DNA of 64,000 nt. It comes from Paenibacillus radicis (ex Gao et al. 2016). GTDB lineage: Bacteria > Bacillota > Bacilli > Paenibacillales > Paenibacillaceae. The position numbers and the translations under genes were made by a program. Shown in pieces: positions 1-8,333 of the stretch (positions are counted from its first letter, which is position 1; every line of letters starts with the position of its first letter). The stretch is taken from the NCBI RefSeq assembly GCF_014641555.1, contig NZ_BMHY01000003.1:35012-99011 (forward strand), in the 5' to 3' direction. The notes below the pieces were generated by a model. It had not been told where the DNA came from, did no database searches, and worked only from the letters and a program-made list of their open reading frames with translations.

Positions 1-81
1 CAGCTCGTTCAGCTCCCTGCGGCTCCAACAGCCGCTAAGCATTAACAAACAGAGCAGAACTACCATCATTTTATAAAACAT
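1..81 (-). CDS. Ger(x)C-type spore germination lipoprotein, N-terminal fragment
   Basis: Only the first 27 codons are in the window; the gene runs off the left edge. The peptide starts MFYKMMVVLLCLLM and continues into a lipobox LSGC followed by WSRRELNEL, the hallmark start of the Ger(x)C family (lipobox Cys, Trp, then an R-E-x-N-x-L stretch). GerC lipoproteins sit on the outer face of the spore inner membrane and are needed for the GerA-type nutrient receptor. A GGGGG ribosome site lies just upstream, and the gene begins 11 bp after the gerA stop, so the two are co-transcribed. Typical family length is about 370-400 residues; the rest cannot be seen. Confidence 0.85.
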   Translation of the reverse strand, partial: MFYKMMVVLLCLLMLSGCWSRRELNEL

Positions 82-92
82 GCCGCGCCCCC

Positions 93-1655
93 TCACGGTT
101 TACGAATCCTATCAGCACCACTGGACACGGATGTGCTGGGACGTCTGAACAGCAGCCATCGAGGCAGCCGCACAAGCGAATCCTCCATATCCTCCGTTTG
201 CAGCGGAGAGATTGGAGACATATAGGGCTCACCGAAGGAACGCAGCGCGCATAGATGCAGCAGCAGCACGAAAAACGCCATAATAATGCCGAACAGCCCA
301 AAGCTGGCGGCGACCATCATGAATACAAACCTCAATATCCTAACGGGAATGGACATGCTGTAAGCAGGTGTTGTGAAGGTGGAAATCGCCGTTACCGCAA
401 CGACGATAACCATTGCAGCAGAGACGATGCCCGCCTCTACGGCAGCTTGGCCGATAACGAGCGTGCCCACAACTGATACGGCTTGGCCGATCGCGCGCGG
501 CATCCGCAAGCCGGCCTCCCGTAAAATTTCAAATGTGACCTCCATGGCAAATGCTTCAACGAATGCCGGAAACGGTACACCCTCCCGTTGTGCGGCCAGA
601 CTAATCAAGAGCGAGGTTGGAAGCATCTCCCGATGGAAGGTTGTAATTGCGATATACAGAGAAGGAAATAGAAGCGAAATGAAGAGACTGGCAAACCTCA
701 GCATTCTAAGCAAGCTGGCATAAACGGAACGCTGGTAATAATCCTCCGTAGATTGAAAAAAAGAAACAAATTGCGTCGGAACAAGCAATACATTAGGCGT
801 GCCGTCCACCAAAATCGCCACTTTGCCCTCCAGCAGCTGTGATGCGACGTTGTCGGGCAGTTCGGTATTGAACACCGTTGGAAAAACCGAGTATTTCCCG
901 TCTTCTATCAGTTCCTCAATATAGCCGCTGTCCAGTATGCTGTCGATCCGAATCGCTTGCAGCCTGGAGCGGGCTGTATCGATGACCGATGTCTTTGCAA
1001 TTTCCTTAATGTACATCATCGTAACATCGGTTTTCGTCACAGTGCCCAGCGCATAGGTTTCGAGCCTCAACCGGGGATCTTTGATCTTTCTTCTAACCAA
1101 AGCTGTATTGGTACGAAGCGTTTCATTGAAGCTCTCTCTTGGTCCGCGAACGGATGTCTGATTCGTCGATTCGGAAATATCCCGGCTTTTCCACTGGCGA
1201 ATATCAGCAGAGTAGGCACAATCACTCCCTTCCAGCAAAATAACGGCTTCGCCGGAGAGAAGATTTCTATAGAAAGAGCCCATATCCGTCACCGTCCGGA
1301 TTGAGCCAATTCCTACAAGCAGTCCCTTTGCCAGAGCAGTCTGATCCCCGCCCCGTCCCCGTTCATCCTGAGTACCCTCTAAGATACCTCTCATATTGCC
1401 GATTAGTACATCCAATATATATTGATTGATAATGACCGAATCCGACATTCCGTCGATATAGACGATAGCAGCTGCGGCTGTCTCCGTTCCTTCGAACGGA
1501 ATTTCGCGAACGATAACATCGTCGCTCTCTCCTAAGTCGCGCCGCACTTGCTCCACGTTTTCCTCGATTGTACGTCTAATTGGAATATGGGCATACTCCG
1601 GATAAATTTGCGATGTATCGGGCTGTCTGGATTGAGGCGATTTCTTCCGTTCCAT
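93..1655 (-). CDS. GerA-family spore germination protein
   Basis: GerA family A subunit of a nutrient germinant receptor in the spore inner membrane. The protein has a soluble N-terminal half (about residues 1-290) with typical blocks such as LLSGEAVILLEG, RGPRESFNE and LLEGKVAILVDGTP, then a membrane half with about five hydrophobic segments and the conserved MLPTSLL and EAGLRMPRAIGQ stretches. About 520 residues is normal for the family. I chose the ATG at 1655 (MERKKSPQ) because GAGAAGG lies upstream at usable spacing; an in-frame start at 1709 has no ribosome site. It is followed by a gerC gene; no B subunit is visible. Expression in the forespore under sigma-G is expected from the family, but I could not pick out a convincing promoter. 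Confidence 0.93.
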   Translation of the reverse strand: MERKKSPQSRQPDTSQIYPEYAHIPIRRTIEENVEQVRRDLGESDDVIVREIPFEGTETAAAAIVYIDGMSDSVIINQYILDVLIGNMRGILEGTQDERGRGGDQTALAKGLLVGIGSIRTVTDMGSFYRNLLSGEAVILLEGSDCAYSADIRQWKSRDISESTNQTSVRGPRESFNETLRTNTALVRRKIKDPRLRLETYALGTVTKTDVTMMYIKEIAKTSVIDTARSRLQAIRIDSILDSGYIEELIEDGKYSVFPTVFNTELPDNVASQLLEGKVAILVDGTPNVLLVPTQFVSFFQSTEDYYQRSVYASLLRMLRFASLFISLLFPSLYIAITTFHREMLPTSLLISLAAQREGVPFPAFVEAFAMEVTFEILREAGLRMPRAIGQAVSVVGTLVIGQAAVEAGIVSAAMVIVVAVTAISTFTTPAYSMSIPVRILRFVFMMVAASFGLFGIIMAFFVLLLHLCALRSFGEPYMSPISPLQTEDMEDSLVRLPRWLLFRRPSTSVSSGADRIRKP

Positions 1656-1771
1656 GAGGCTGTACCTTCTCTCTGCGTTGCATCTACTCCCCATTATGAC
1701 CATTGGCAAAACCGGCTAAACGCGAACAAAGCTATAAGGAGACTTAGAATAAGTTTAGGGACTGCAGCAAC

Positions 1772-1791
1772 ACTGACATACTGCTGTCAGT
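1772..1791. promoter_or_regulatory. Palindromic candidate operator before the MFS exporter
   Basis: ACTGACA-TACTGC-TGTCAGT is a perfect 7-6-7 inverted repeat, 58 bp upstream of the exporter start. A -10-like TACAAT follows at 1802-1807, so the palindrome covers the place where the -35 would lie. This is a layout expected for a TetR- or MarR-type repressor, but no regulator gene is adjacent. Confidence 0.45.
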
Positions 1792-1848
1792 CTTCACCCT
1801 CTACAATAAGAACATTCAAGCGGTTCAACCGGAGAGGAAGAAAAAAGA

Positions 1849-3384
1849 ATGAATAAAACGAATACCAGAAACACAACGGGAATGGGATGGATTATAGCCG
1901 GATTGCTGCTCTCCCTCTTAATGGCTTCTATGGACAACACGATTGTTGCGACAGCTATGGGGACGATTGTAGGCGAGCTAGGCGGACTGGATCAATTCGT
2001 CTGGGTTACATCGGCTTATATGGTAGCGGAGATGGCCGGTATGCCGATCTTTGGCAAGCTGTCAGATATGTACGGCCGAAAACGATTTTTCCTGTTTGGC
2101 ATCATCGTCTTTATGATTGGTTCCGCCTTATGCGGCACGGCAAGCTCGATCGCAGAGCTTAGTCTGTTCCGCGCCATTCAAGGCATTGGCGCTGGAGCGC
2201 TTGTTCCTATCACGTTCACCATTCTGCTAGATGCCGTATCCCCTGAAAATCGCGGCAAGCTTATGGGATTGTTTGGCGCCGTATTCGGCTTGTCCAGCGT
2301 ATTTGGCCCATTGCTGGGAGCGTTCCTCACCGATTATTGGAGCTGGCAGTGGATTTTCTATATTAACCTGCCGCTCGGTGTCGCCGCTTTAATGCTTGTC
2401 TACAAATTTTATAAAGAATCACCTGCCCGTTCGAAACAGCAGATCGATTGGCTTGGCGCCCTATCGCTTATCGGAGCGATCATCTGTCTGATCTTCTCGC
2501 TTGAGCTTGGCGGCAAGCTGTTCGCATGGGATTCTTGGCCGATTATCGGATTGCTCGGGGGGTTCCTCATCTTGGCCGTCTTGTTCATCTTCGCGGAAAG
2601 ACGAGCGTTAGAGCCGATCATTTCGTTCGCCATGTTTAAAGTAAGGCTATTTGCGAGCAGCACATTAATTGCGGTTCTCAGCGGAGCGGCTTTCATTGCC
2701 GCTTCAGTGTATCTTCCTATCTATATTCAGGGAGTGCTTGGAGGAACGGCTACCAATTCGGGCTTCATGCTTCTGCCGATGATGCTGGGTACGGTCGTAA
2801 CGGCTACCCTTGGCGGCTTTTTGATGGCACGCCTGTCCTACAGAACCATTCTTGCCTCAACACTGCTGCTATTGGTAATTGGGCTCGCACTGCTGACGAC
2901 CATAACGGCAGGTACACCTCGAATTGTCATCACCATCTATATGATTATTGTTGGTCTTGGCATTGGTGCGTCCTTCTCTGTGCTAAGCAACGCGGTGATT
3001 CAAGATATTCCGCCATCTGAGCGGGGATCCGCGACGTCGACGCTCAATTTCCTCCGATCATTGGGGATGATGCTGGGCATCACCACATTTGGCATTTTGC
3101 AAAATCATCTGATGACCCGCAAATTGACCGAAATGTTCCCAGGCGGCACAACGGATATTCCGCAAAATGTGAATCTTAAAGATCCCTATGTACTCATGGA
3201 TCCTTCCGCTCGTGCGGCAATACCAGAGGGTATTCTGGATCGGCTGCTAAGCGGCGTCTCCTCCTCCATTACAGACATTTTCATGTGGGGGCTCATCCCC
3301 GCCGTTCTTGCTGTCTTAGCAGCCTGCGCTATGGGGCACAAAAAACATGACCCGAAAGCCGAAATGGAGGCCTACGGACATTAA
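1849..3384 (+). CDS. DHA2-type MFS multidrug exporter (14 TM)
   Basis: Major facilitator superfamily proton-drug antiporter of the EmrB/QacA (DHA2) type, in the cytoplasmic membrane. Visible family marks are MASMDNTIV in TM1, the motif A loop GKLSDMYGRKR at about residues 69-79, the Arg-rich TM4 stretch FRAIQGIGAGALVP, and the antiporter motif C GLSSVFGPLLG in TM5. Length 511 with about 14 hydrophobic segments fits the family. Start ATG is supported by GGAGAGG upstream. It stands alone: gerA is divergent, a strong terminator follows, and the promoter region carries a palindrome suggesting local repression. The substrate cannot be predicted. Confidence 0.9.
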   Translation: MNKTNTRNTTGMGWIIAGLLLSLLMASMDNTIVATAMGTIVGELGGLDQFVWVTSAYMVAEMAGMPIFGKLSDMYGRKRFFLFGIIVFMIGSALCGTASSIAELSLFRAIQGIGAGALVPITFTILLDAVSPENRGKLMGLFGAVFGLSSVFGPLLGAFLTDYWSWQWIFYINLPLGVAALMLVYKFYKESPARSKQQIDWLGALSLIGAIICLIFSLELGGKLFAWDSWPIIGLLGGFLILAVLFIFAERRALEPIISFAMFKVRLFASSTLIAVLSGAAFIAASVYLPIYIQGVLGGTATNSGFMLLPMMLGTVVTATLGGFLMARLSYRTILASTLLLLVIGLALLTTITAGTPRIVITIYMIIVGLGIGASFSVLSNAVIQDIPPSERGSATSTLNFLRSLGMMLGITTFGILQNHLMTRKLTEMFPGGTTDIPQNVNLKDPYVLMDPSARAAIPEGILDRLLSGVSSSITDIFMWGLIPAVLAVLAACAMGHKKHDPKAEMEAYGH

Positions 3385-3393
3385 GGATATGGG

Positions 3394-3437
3394 GCGAGCT
3401 ATAAGAGGAAATCCCCTCTTGCAGCTCGCTTCTTTTT
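3394..3437 (+). terminator. Rho-independent terminator of the MFS gene
   Basis: Stem GCGAGCT(ATA)AGAGG at 3394-3408 pairs with CCTCTT(GC)AGCTCGC at 3415-3429 and is followed by TTCTTTTT. Confidence 0.85.
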
Positions 3438-3529
3438 GCGAAAAATCGGGCTCCTTTCGTCTATATACGCTAGCCGGGTCCTTACATAAACTAAAGAAGA
3501 GAATGACTAGAGCGAGGTGAGCGAAAGAC

Positions 3530-4156
3530 ATGCAGCCTGAATCAACCCACGTTGCGTGGCATTCCTCCAAGGTATGCAAACAAAGCAGGCAGCTGTCCAA
3601 CGGCCATGGCAGCTGTGTATTGTGGTTTACAGGATTGTCGGGATCCGGCAAATCGACACTGGCAGCAGAACTGGAGCTTGCGCTGCATGAGCTCCATTGC
3701 AGGAGCTATATGCTGGATGGCGACAATTTGCGCCTCGGCCTCAATCGGGGGCTGGGATTCAGCCAAACGGACCGATCGGAAAATATTCGGCGAATGGGTG
3801 AGACAGCCCGGCTGTTCGTGGACGCCGGCTTCATTGCACTGGCAGCAGCCATCACGCCGTATCAAGCCGACCGGGAGCTGCTTCGTTCCCGGTTCGAGCC
3901 GGAGGAATTTATTGAGGTGTATGTCCGGTGTGCTATTGAGGAGTGCGAACGGAGAGATCCGAAAGGGTTGTATCGAAAAGCGAGGGCAGGAGAAATCCGC
4001 CAGTTCACCGGCCTATCAGCCCCTTATGAAGCACCTGAGCATCCGGAAATTGAAATTAACAGCGAGAAGGTTTCTGTAGCGGAGTCAGTCTCTATTCTTC
4101 TTCGGTATCTTCGCAGCAAAGGTTATTTGCCGGCGGACAGAAAGGGAGGCAGCTAA
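3530..4156 (+). CDS. cysC: Adenylylsulfate (APS) kinase
   Basis: Makes PAPS (3'-phosphoadenylyl sulfate) from APS and ATP in the cytoplasm. Walker A is GLSGSGKS at about residues 35-42; the APS-binding block DGDNLRLGLN follows at 63-72, then ITPYQADRE and a C-terminal RDPKGLYRKARAGEI-FTG stretch, all diagnostic of CysC. Length 208 is normal. GAGGTGA precedes the ATG. The gene ends 2 bp before a sulfotransferase gene, and no ATP sulfurylase or APS/PAPS reductase is near. So its likely job is to supply PAPS as sulfate donor to its neighbour rather than assimilatory sulfate reduction. That role is inference from context. Confidence 0.93.
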   Translation: MQPESTHVAWHSSKVCKQSRQLSNGHGSCVLWFTGLSGSGKSTLAAELELALHELHCRSYMLDGDNLRLGLNRGLGFSQTDRSENIRRMGETARLFVDAGFIALAAAITPYQADRELLRSRFEPEEFIEVYVRCAIEECERRDPKGLYRKARAGEIRQFTGLSAPYEAPEHPEIEINSEKVSVAESVSILLRYLRSKGYLPADRKGGS

Positions 4157-4158
4157 CC

Positions 4159-4905
4159 ATGGCGAATACAAAGAAAAGGTCAGATGACGACAGTCTCTTG
4201 TTGTTCATGCATATTCCGAAAACAGGCGGAACTTCGCTTACGCAGGTGCTGCTCCATCAATTCCCGAAGCTTGTGTATTACTTTGAAGTCGCCGACAACC
4301 AGACGCTTCTGCTGGAAAAGCTTCGGGAAGCGGACGCCTTTTGCGGCCATTATCCGTTCGGCCTGCACAGCTTCATAGACCGTCCTTACCGTTACATGAC
4401 GATGCTGCGAGATCCGGTAGAGCAGATCATCTCGTATTTTTATTTTAAATATAAAAATCCTGACTACCCCGAGTCTTACAATATCGGAATAACGCTGGAC
4501 TATTTCGTCAACGATGACAATTTCGATCTTGAATATGTGAATTTACAGACTCGGTTCGTCAGCGGAGAGTTATGCGTCACACAGCCCGATCTGGAGCTGG
4601 CAAAAGCAAACCTGCGCCATCACTTTGACTTCGTTGGCATTACAGAGCGGTATGCCGAATCGCAGTTTCTGCTGTCTCGGCAGATGGGGTGGAAGCTGCA
4701 GCCATGCTCCAGATTGAACATAACGCCAAATCGCTTGCTGCAAATCGAATGCGCAACGGAGACGATCGATCGGATCAAAGCGAAAAACGCGGCTGATGTT
4801 GAGCTCTATCGCTATGCCCTAGAGCTGCTGGATCAAAAAATAGCGAATCTATCTCCCGCACAAGCCAAGGCGCTCCGCAAATTCATCAAAACGGCGGCTA
4901 AATGA
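4159..4905 (+). CDS. PAPS-dependent sulfotransferase
   Basis: Sulfotransferase of the carbohydrate-type group. The 5'-phosphosulfate loop is HIPKTGGTS at residues 18-26, where the Lys is the expected catalytic contact; the 3'-phosphate site is the MLRDPVEQIISYFY stretch with Arg84 and Ser92. No signal peptide or membrane segment is seen, so a cytoplasmic enzyme is likely, unlike the Golgi homologues. It starts 2 bp after cysC with AAAGGGAGG as ribosome site, so the pair is one operon making and using PAPS. The acceptor is unknown: a lipid head group, small metabolite or polysaccharide precursor are all possible. Confidence 0.85.
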   Translation: MANTKKRSDDDSLLLFMHIPKTGGTSLTQVLLHQFPKLVYYFEVADNQTLLLEKLREADAFCGHYPFGLHSFIDRPYRYMTMLRDPVEQIISYFYFKYKNPDYPESYNIGITLDYFVNDDNFDLEYVNLQTRFVSGELCVTQPDLELAKANLRHHFDFVGITERYAESQFLLSRQMGWKLQPCSRLNITPNRLLQIECATETIDRIKAKNAADVELYRYALELLDQKIANLSPAQAKALRKFIKTAAK

Positions 4906-4911
4906 TACAAG

Positions 4912-4957
4912 AAAACCCCATCGGACCTGAGATATTCAGGACTCTGATGGGGCTTTC
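4912..4957. terminator. Bidirectional terminator between the sulfotransferase and a GNAT gene
   Basis: CCCCATC (4916-4922) pairs with GATGGGG (4946-4952), with a nested CCTGA/TCAGG stem. A-rich on the left, CTTTCT on the right, and the flanking genes converge. Confidence 0.8.
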
Positions 4958-4974
4958 TACTCGCTTATCTTAAT

Positions 4975-5424
4975 TTAAGATGTGCGCAGCTCCAAATGAA
5001 GCAGCGGGAACGGTTTGCCAGAGCCGTCCAGCTCCGAACGTCCCGTCTGGGTAAATCCGTAACGACGGTAGAACGTGCATGCTCCTTCATTCTGTTCATT
5101 AACGTCGACTTGAAGCACGTTGCCTTTCAGCTCTTCTGCATGCTTTAGCAGTTTACTGCCGATTCCTTGACCATGACGGACCGGATCGACAAAGAGCATT
5201 TCGACCTTCGTTCCATCGAGACCGATAAATCCGGTCGGCTTATTATTGTCATCATAATGGGTCCAAAGCTCAACCCCAGTCAGCGCTTCGTTTCGAACAA
5301 TATCGTGGAAAAACTGAATATCTTCTTCCGTCAGAAAATGATGGGTAGCTGCCACAGCTCGATGCCAGATGTCGACGAGCTGCTCATGATCTTCTGCCCG
5401 GTAAGGCAGGATGTTGGTGCTCAT
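4975..5424 (-). CDS. GNAT N-acetyltransferase
   Basis: Acetyl-CoA-dependent N-acetyltransferase of unknown substrate. The acetyl-CoA loop appears as VDPVRHGQGIGSKLL (Q-x-x-G-x-G/A form), followed by VNEQNEGACTFYRRYGF and a C-terminal PFPLLHLEL strand. Together these cover the whole 149-residue fold and recall the YjaB-like group. Start ATG has AAAGGAG upstream. It is a single gene between two terminators, with no context for function. Confidence 0.85.
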   Translation of the reverse strand: MSTNILPYRAEDHEQLVDIWHRAVAATHHFLTEEDIQFFHDIVRNEALTGVELWTHYDDNNKPTGFIGLDGTKVEMLFVDPVRHGQGIGSKLLKHAEELKGNVLQVDVNEQNEGACTFYRRYGFTQTGRSELDGSGKPFPLLHLELRTS

Positions 5425-5509
5425 GTATGTATGACTCCTTTCAAAAGGGCTTTTTCAAAACCCGCTTTATGCATCCGATTTTAGCATATTCATTCGACTC
5501 ATATCAAAA

Positions 5510-5548
5510 AAAACCGCTGGAGGCGCATGAATGAGCTCCCTCCAACGG
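5510..5548 (-). terminator. Terminator of the epimerase gene
   Basis: On the minus strand CCGTTGGAGG pairs with CCTCCAGCGG (one mismatch) and runs into eight T. Confidence 0.8.
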
Positions 5549-5565
5549 CTTATATTCTTATTGGC

Positions 5566-6414
5566 TCATTGCTTTACATAGCTGCGCCAAGCGTGTTTCG
5601 GCTGCCAGTTCAATAGCGCCTTCGCCTTCTCATTGCTCAGCAGCGACTCATGTCCTTCGAGCGGCTTGCGGAAGTCGTTCACCTCTGGATAGCGGGCAGA
5701 CATCAGCTCCCGGCTTGGAATCGCCATACTGGAATCATCCGCCGCCAAATTCAACGCAATGCTGCCCAGTCCGTCGGCTTCTATTGCCAGTTGAAACGCC
5801 TGTGCCGCATCACGAGTATCGATATAGCTCCAGAGAATGCGCTCGCGCTGCTCAGGATCATGAATAAACTGCGGGAACCGTTCGTATGCCTCAGGTGAAA
5901 TGACATTCCCAAGCCGGAACGATACGACCTGCATGCCCGTCCGTCTATTGAACATATCCGCCGTTTGCTCGTTGACGATTTTGGACAAGCCATAGCTGTC
6001 TTGCGGCAGCTGCGGATGCGCTTCATCAACGGGAACATATTGCGGACCAATCGAATGCTCCGCGAATACAAGTCCATATGAGGACTCACTGGAGGCGATA
6101 ACCGCCTTGCGGATGCCAAGGCCTGCCGCTGCTTCCAATACGTTATAGGTAGACATTACATTATTGTGGAAAGTTACTTCATTCGGATGAGAGTAGGCTA
6201 CGGGTATAGCCGCCAGATGGACCACGGCATCCGCACCCGCCAATATGCCATATACCTCACCCAGATTATTCAAATCAACAATGACCGTACGGCTAATCGG
6301 CTCTGCCGGATGCTTTACGTCAGCGTTCAGCACCTCATACCCCTGCTCTACGAAATGCTTCACTACCCATTTGCCCAGCATGCCGCTGCCGCCTGTTACA
6401 ACTACCTTTGGCAC
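5566..6414 (-). CDS. NAD-dependent epimerase/dehydratase (extended SDR)
   Basis: Rossmann-fold SDR enzyme acting on a sugar or sugar nucleotide. The N-terminus VVVTGGSGMLGKWVV holds the TGxxGxxG NAD site; the active site is the Ser of ASSESSYG and the YGLSK pair (Tyr, Lys three residues later) around residue 140. At 282 residues it is shorter than GalE (about 330) and closer to uronate-dehydrogenase-like SDRs; the short form and the sequence YGLSKIVNEQ favour that group, but this is not certain. Start is a GTG chosen because GAGGAGTGA lies at good distance; no ATG is available. Single gene with its own terminator. Confidence 0.85.
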   Translation of the reverse strand: MPKVVVTGGSGMLGKWVVKHFVEQGYEVLNADVKHPAEPISRTVIVDLNNLGEVYGILAGADAVVHLAAIPVAYSHPNEVTFHNNVMSTYNVLEAAAGLGIRKAVIASSESSYGLVFAEHSIGPQYVPVDEAHPQLPQDSYGLSKIVNEQTADMFNRRTGMQVVSFRLGNVISPEAYERFPQFIHDPEQRERILWSYIDTRDAAQAFQLAIEADGLGSIALNLAADDSSMAIPSRELMSARYPEVNDFRKPLEGHESLLSNEKAKALLNWQPKHAWRSYVKQ

Positions 6415-6646
6415 TTGCAGTCACTCCTCTAGTCAGGTTGCGGGCATTAATTGCTGCCCTGCACTTCCATTCTAGAGAAGTTTGTCCGGATTTGTAAGTA
6501 GGGAAAACAAAGTCACTATATTATAGGAAGTGTAGTTAGTATACATTAGGTTACTAATGTTCAGCCGCTATATTCCAGTTGCCAGTCTGCTGCTGCAAAT
6601 GCCAGAGCGTGAATACAGGCCCTGCATAGATAGCAATTGCTAATCA

Positions 6647-6832
6647 AAATGTAAATGTGCAGGTTGTCAGCCGATTTATCGGCGATCTATGGCATCAAAA
6701 TGTAAATGTGCAGGTTGATCGGGCTAAAAAGTACCGAATGACCCTAAATACTAGGTTTCAACTGCGCTTTTGCATTTTGATCACTTTTTCAGACCTTTTT
6801 GGGCTCATCAAAATGTACTTTTACATTTCAAG
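6647..6832 (+). repeat. Dispersed about 190-bp intergenic repeat, copy 1
   Basis: Fills most of the 466-bp gap between the epimerase and the M20 peptidase; the rest of the gap (6415-6646, 6833-6880) shows nothing I can name. The element has four boxes of the form ATCAAAATGTAAATGTGCAG or its complement, at about 6648, 6692, 6766 and 6808. The first two are direct, the third and fourth lie as partners that make the element an imperfect inverted repeat. A second copy in opposite orientation lies at 46320-46518 and aligns over its whole length. A frame is open across it, but its conservation follows the DNA and not codon structure, so I do not call a gene. Confidence 0.8.
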
Positions 6833-6880
6833 TTGTTGTAGAGGGAGTCCCGATGAAAGGGCCATCCCCGTATAATCCGG

Positions 6881-8302
6881 CTACATCGCCTCGTTCAACG
6901 CGATAAGCGCCATGACGTAAATTTTCAATGCCGTTAATAAATTCGGTATCGACTGCGCTTCATCCGGGCCGTGAATTTGCCCGTGGCCGGCTGGCATGCC
7001 CAGCACGCTAATATCTGCCGGCAATCCGGGGCCAAAGGCAACCGCGTTCGGGATTTTCCGGGCGTACGTTCCGCCGCCCATGACGAAGGGCTCCGCCTGC
7101 GTTCCCATTACCCGGTTGAACGTATCGTTCAACAGCCGGACCTCGGCTGCCTCTTTATTACCGCGGTTCGCTTCATTAATATGAATGCTTGCCAGCTTGA
7201 AGCCTCCGGCTTCAGCCGCGTCACGCATCGTGGTCACTAAAGCTTGAGCATCGACTGTAATGGGATAGCGAATGTTAATCGCGAGACGAACCTCATCTGC
7301 TTCCAGCCTGCCGACTGCACCCACGCAAGTCAGCTCGCCGGATAGCTCGTCGGCACAAGCGATACCGAGCGCTGCGCCATCGTTGGTTGCGCAGATCGAG
7401 CGAATAAATTGGAACGCGCTCTCGTCTGCCCCATCTAGCAATTCCGCAGCCAATACAGCATCCAACAGCAAGTTAATGGCATTAACGGAACCCGAGGGAA
7501 ACGCAGCATGGCCAGAGATGCCTGTTGCCGCAAGCTTCACCGCTTCGATCCCGTTTACCGTTGTCCGCGTGGTCACAATGGAATCTGGCAAATGCGCCAG
7601 CTTGCCGGCTAGCGTCTCATTCCAGCGCAGAATGATCTCCGCATCACCCGGCACGATGTTGGAGGCGCTGCCCGCTCGGAAATCGACTAATGCGCTGCTC
7701 CCGCTCTTCCAATCGGCGGAAGCCAGCTCCGCCTCGATGATGCCCTTCTCCCCGTAGCAGACTGGAAAGCCGCTATCCGCAACAATATTGAAATCCGGCA
7801 CATCATGATGCTCAACAAAATAAAGGGCATCTCCCATGCCCGCCTCTTCCGAGCAGCCAATGATTTGCTTCACCTTATAGCGAAGCGGAATTTGCAGCTC
7901 CTTGATGCAGCGTAAAGCATACAAAACGGCGATGGTTGGCCCTTTGTTGTCCTGCACACCTCTGCCAATCAGGAAATCGCCCTTCCGCGTAGACTCGAAC
8001 GGGGGATATATCCAATGCTCTCCCGCCGGCACGACATCGACATGTCCCCATATGCCCACGCTTTTCCCGGTTTCCAGCCCGCCTTCGATAACCGCGCAGC
8101 GATAGTCGGCATTGAACGTCCGGAAGCCATACTGCTCGCCGAGCGCCAGCATCGTCTCCAGCGCTTCCGCGCAGGTCTCGCCGTACACTTTCGGTTCAGC
8201 GCTTTCCACTGCAACGCTGGGAATCGCTACGAGCTTGCCGATATCGGCAAGCAATTGTTCCCGGTGCGCTTCGATCCACTCCTCAATTCGCGTTTCCAGC
8301 AT
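6881..8302 (-). CDS. M20 family metallopeptidase (Sapep/PepV-like dipeptidase)
   Basis: Two-zinc amidohydrolase/peptidase. Metal ligands and catalytic blocks are all present in order: GHVDVVPAGEHW (His, Asp), GRGVQDNKGP (bridging Asp), SEEAGMGD (catalytic Glu-Glu), VADSGFPV (Asp) and the C-terminal GHGQIHGPDE (His). The long insert domain between them fits the dipeptidase (PepV/Sapep) group, typically 460-470 residues. ATG at 8302 is chosen (AAAGGGG upstream, 11-nt spacer); a TTG at 8332 with closer AAAAGG is the alternative. It is the last gene of the transport cluster and lies just after the permease, so it may hydrolyse an imported peptide or N-acyl/amide compound. That is inference. Confidence 0.9.
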   Translation of the reverse strand: MLETRIEEWIEAHREQLLADIGKLVAIPSVAVESAEPKVYGETCAEALETMLALGEQYGFRTFNADYRCAVIEGGLETGKSVGIWGHVDVVPAGEHWIYPPFESTRKGDFLIGRGVQDNKGPTIAVLYALRCIKELQIPLRYKVKQIIGCSEEAGMGDALYFVEHHDVPDFNIVADSGFPVCYGEKGIIEAELASADWKSGSSALVDFRAGSASNIVPGDAEIILRWNETLAGKLAHLPDSIVTTRTTVNGIEAVKLAATGISGHAAFPSGSVNAINLLLDAVLAAELLDGADESAFQFIRSICATNDGAALGIACADELSGELTCVGAVGRLEADEVRLAINIRYPITVDAQALVTTMRDAAEAGGFKLASIHINEANRGNKEAAEVRLLNDTFNRVMGTQAEPFVMGGGTYARKIPNAVAFGPGLPADISVLGMPAGHGQIHGPDEAQSIPNLLTALKIYVMALIALNEAM

Positions 8303-8333
8303 AACGGCGGCAGCCCCTTTCTTTTTGCACAAA

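Noticed and set aside
1548..1856. Plus-strand frame before the MFS gene
   Set aside because: Lies antisense to the start of gerA and over the exporter promoter; no ribosome site.
6657..6875. Possible small protein gene sharing sequence with a frame at 46317-46568
   Set aside because: The similarity is that of the DNA repeat itself, including its palindromic boxes; no ribosome site, and stops differ.
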